Shown here: positions 62,470-64,000 of the stretch, in pieces
Layout of the letters: each line of letters begins with the position of its first letter
How positions within the stretch are numbered: the first letter of the stretch is position 1
NCBI RefSeq assembly: GCF_021462225.1
Contig: NC_061815.1
Coordinates: 50,734,373 to 50,798,372, forward strand
Origin: Girardinichthys multiradiatus
Lineage: Eukaryota; Chordata; Actinopteri; Cyprinodontiformes; Goodeidae
DNA: 64,000 nucleotides
Direction of reading: 5' to 3'
Translations under genes and position numbers: made by a program
The notes under the pieces: model-generated
The model's database searches: none
What the model was told of the DNA's origin: nothing
Seen by the model: the letters and a program-made list of their open reading frames with translations, nothing else

Positions 62470-64000
62470 ATGTTAAAGAAAAGTTTGCTATTTTCTCCTT
62501 CTATGTTCTGCTTAGTGGGTTTCATATGAAGCATGTTCCTCTGGCAGAATCAGAACCGGGTATGGTATAGATTTGTTAGTGTCGTCAGAGCTTTGATCCA
62601 ATGACATTTTGTCTTTAGTTTTAGATCTTTAAATGGGGAGAGATGGACAAGTAGCCCATCGTAACCAAAATAAGGCCGATCACTGACATGACCCACTCAA
62701 AACTTTTCCGTTTCATTATGACGATAGATTGTCAGTTTGTACCAACCTTACAGCCATGTTGGATGGAGAACCTCATCTGAACTACACAAAGGGAGTGGTA
62801 AAACTCTGAATCCCAGAATGCACAGCATTAACCTACTTTTAGGACAGCGCCAGGAAGGAGGAGTCATAGCTGCTGACATCGTCACGGGGGGGGGGCGCAG
62901 TCCTGATCGCTCTGTTACCAGCGTTTCATCCGGGGCGGCATGAGGAAACATGCAGGTGAACATCGGAACGTCCTGATCCAAAGTTGAGCATGATCTGATG
63001 TTCAATTGTAAACCGGCCAAAATAAGACTAGTGGCCGTAACCTTCCTGCTCATATGGATGTTAATACACGTAGATTTTAAGGCGTTGCTGAATGAGCTAT
63101 TTTGTTTAGGTCAGATGAACCACTGCTCTGAATGTGACGTCACGACCCCCTCTGTTCGTTTGTCCGCCATCTTGTGAGTGGCAATAGACGTTACTGTCAG
63201 CAGCCCATCACTTTATTTGGAAATGATCTATTGTGGTGGTGAGTTAACATTAAAAATCGGTTGTCCACAAGGTTATTAATTTCCAATTCAGCAAATAATG
63301 TTTTTTAAATATTTTACTAAAATGTTTAATTTCCCTTTGTGAATTGCGTTGGGAACTGGTTGTTAGACCCATACAAATAGTTTTAATCAGTTTCAAACTA
63401 ATTTGACCTCATCTGAAATTCAAGACAAACCTTGGTTCTAAAACATAAATATCTACTATTAGTTTTCCTTATTCATTCATTTTTAGTTAAGTGTTTTTGG
63501 CCAAGTTGAAGAGTTTGACTGAAATATTGTAGCTTGAAGTTGGATTATTTTTGTTAATAAATCATTTTAATTTGGAGAGAAGTTCTTGTGTGTTTGTTCT
63601 GTAAATGTTTGCAGTGTTTCCTGTTACAGAACACCCTAACTTGTATCGTCTTCCATCTATTCTGTAATACCGCCTTAATGGACCGGGATTATCGGAAAAA
63701 TACCTGACAGACTAAAAGTTGTTTGGCTGATGATTCCTAGTCAGGTGGTTAATCTGACTAGAAATATAATATTCTAACTTTATTAGTGATTTTGTTGTTA
63801 ATTATAATGATTAATAAATGCTAATATCCAAACATTGTTGCAAAACAGTCAAATACGGTTTATACTGAAACATTAATGGGCCAAATCAAGATTAGATTTC
63901 AGCTATTCTTAGAAATGCAGCCATTTCTTTATCTTCCTCTAGCGAAACAGTGTGATTAAACTCTGCCAGCTTCTGATCAGTGTTTAAAGGTTAATGGAAA
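62470..64000. other. Unassigned intergenic sequence
   Basis: AT-rich with a short G-rich tract (gtcacggggggggggcgcag, about 62881). I saw no convincing exon, terminal repeat or RNA gene. Confidence 0.4.

Overview
The window is nuclear DNA of a ray-finned (teleost) fish. The evidence is multi-exon vertebrate genes with consensus GT-AG introns, a selenocysteine gene with its SECIS element, and a dense load of fish-type mobile DNA: Tc1/mariner elements, RTE-like and L2/CR1-like LINEs, tRNA-derived SINEs and several minisatellites. No bacterial-style operons, CRISPR arrays or standalone RNA genes were seen.

Layout from left to right. (1) 1-5503 is a 45-bp minisatellite of about 122 units. It lies downstream of the last visible exon of a minus-strand ubiquitin-conjugating enzyme gene (ube2d type, 5596-12089), so it appears to sit inside that gene's terminal intron. 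(2) 12.1-23 kb is almost entirely mobile DNA: an L2/CR1-like LINE broken by an RTE-like fragment and by a complete Tc1-like element, followed by a second, long-TIR Tc1 element. (3) 23036-31027 is a four-exon minus-strand Kazal inhibitor gene (spink2-like). Its second intron is swollen by a SINE, LINE pieces, an RTE-like element with an inverted 5' part and a decayed Tc1 element. (4) 33510-45049 is a complete 25-exon polr2b (RNA polymerase II second-largest subunit, 1174 codons plus stop), plus strand. (5) 45.5-48.7 kb holds a SINE/LINE tail, a second copy of the long-TIR Tc1 element (minus) and a 5'-complete, 3'-truncated RTE-like element (minus). (6) 48779-49432 is a 41-bp, 16-unit minisatellite in which almost every unit carries a CTCF-like motif. 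(7) 51049-53444 is a complete five-exon igfbp7 (minus). (8) 54208-57093 is a complete six-exon cox18 (minus). (9) 57502-61991 is a complete five-exon selenot (plus), with the Sec codon in exon 2 and a well-formed SECIS at about 62098-62165. The remaining 1.5 kb holds nothing I can assign.

The genes are independent housekeeping or secreted-protein loci, not a pathway. The order spink2-like / polr2b / igfbp7, with polr2b and igfbp7 tail to tail, resembles the mammalian SPINK2-REST-NOA1-POLR2B-IGFBP7 block, but REST and NOA1 are absent between spink and polr2b here. spink/polr2b and cox18/selenot are head-to-head pairs. The most unusual points are the CTCF-motif minisatellite between the converging polr2b and igfbp7, the higher-order structure of the 45-bp satellite, and an apparent two-residue insertion at the last splice donor of ube2d.
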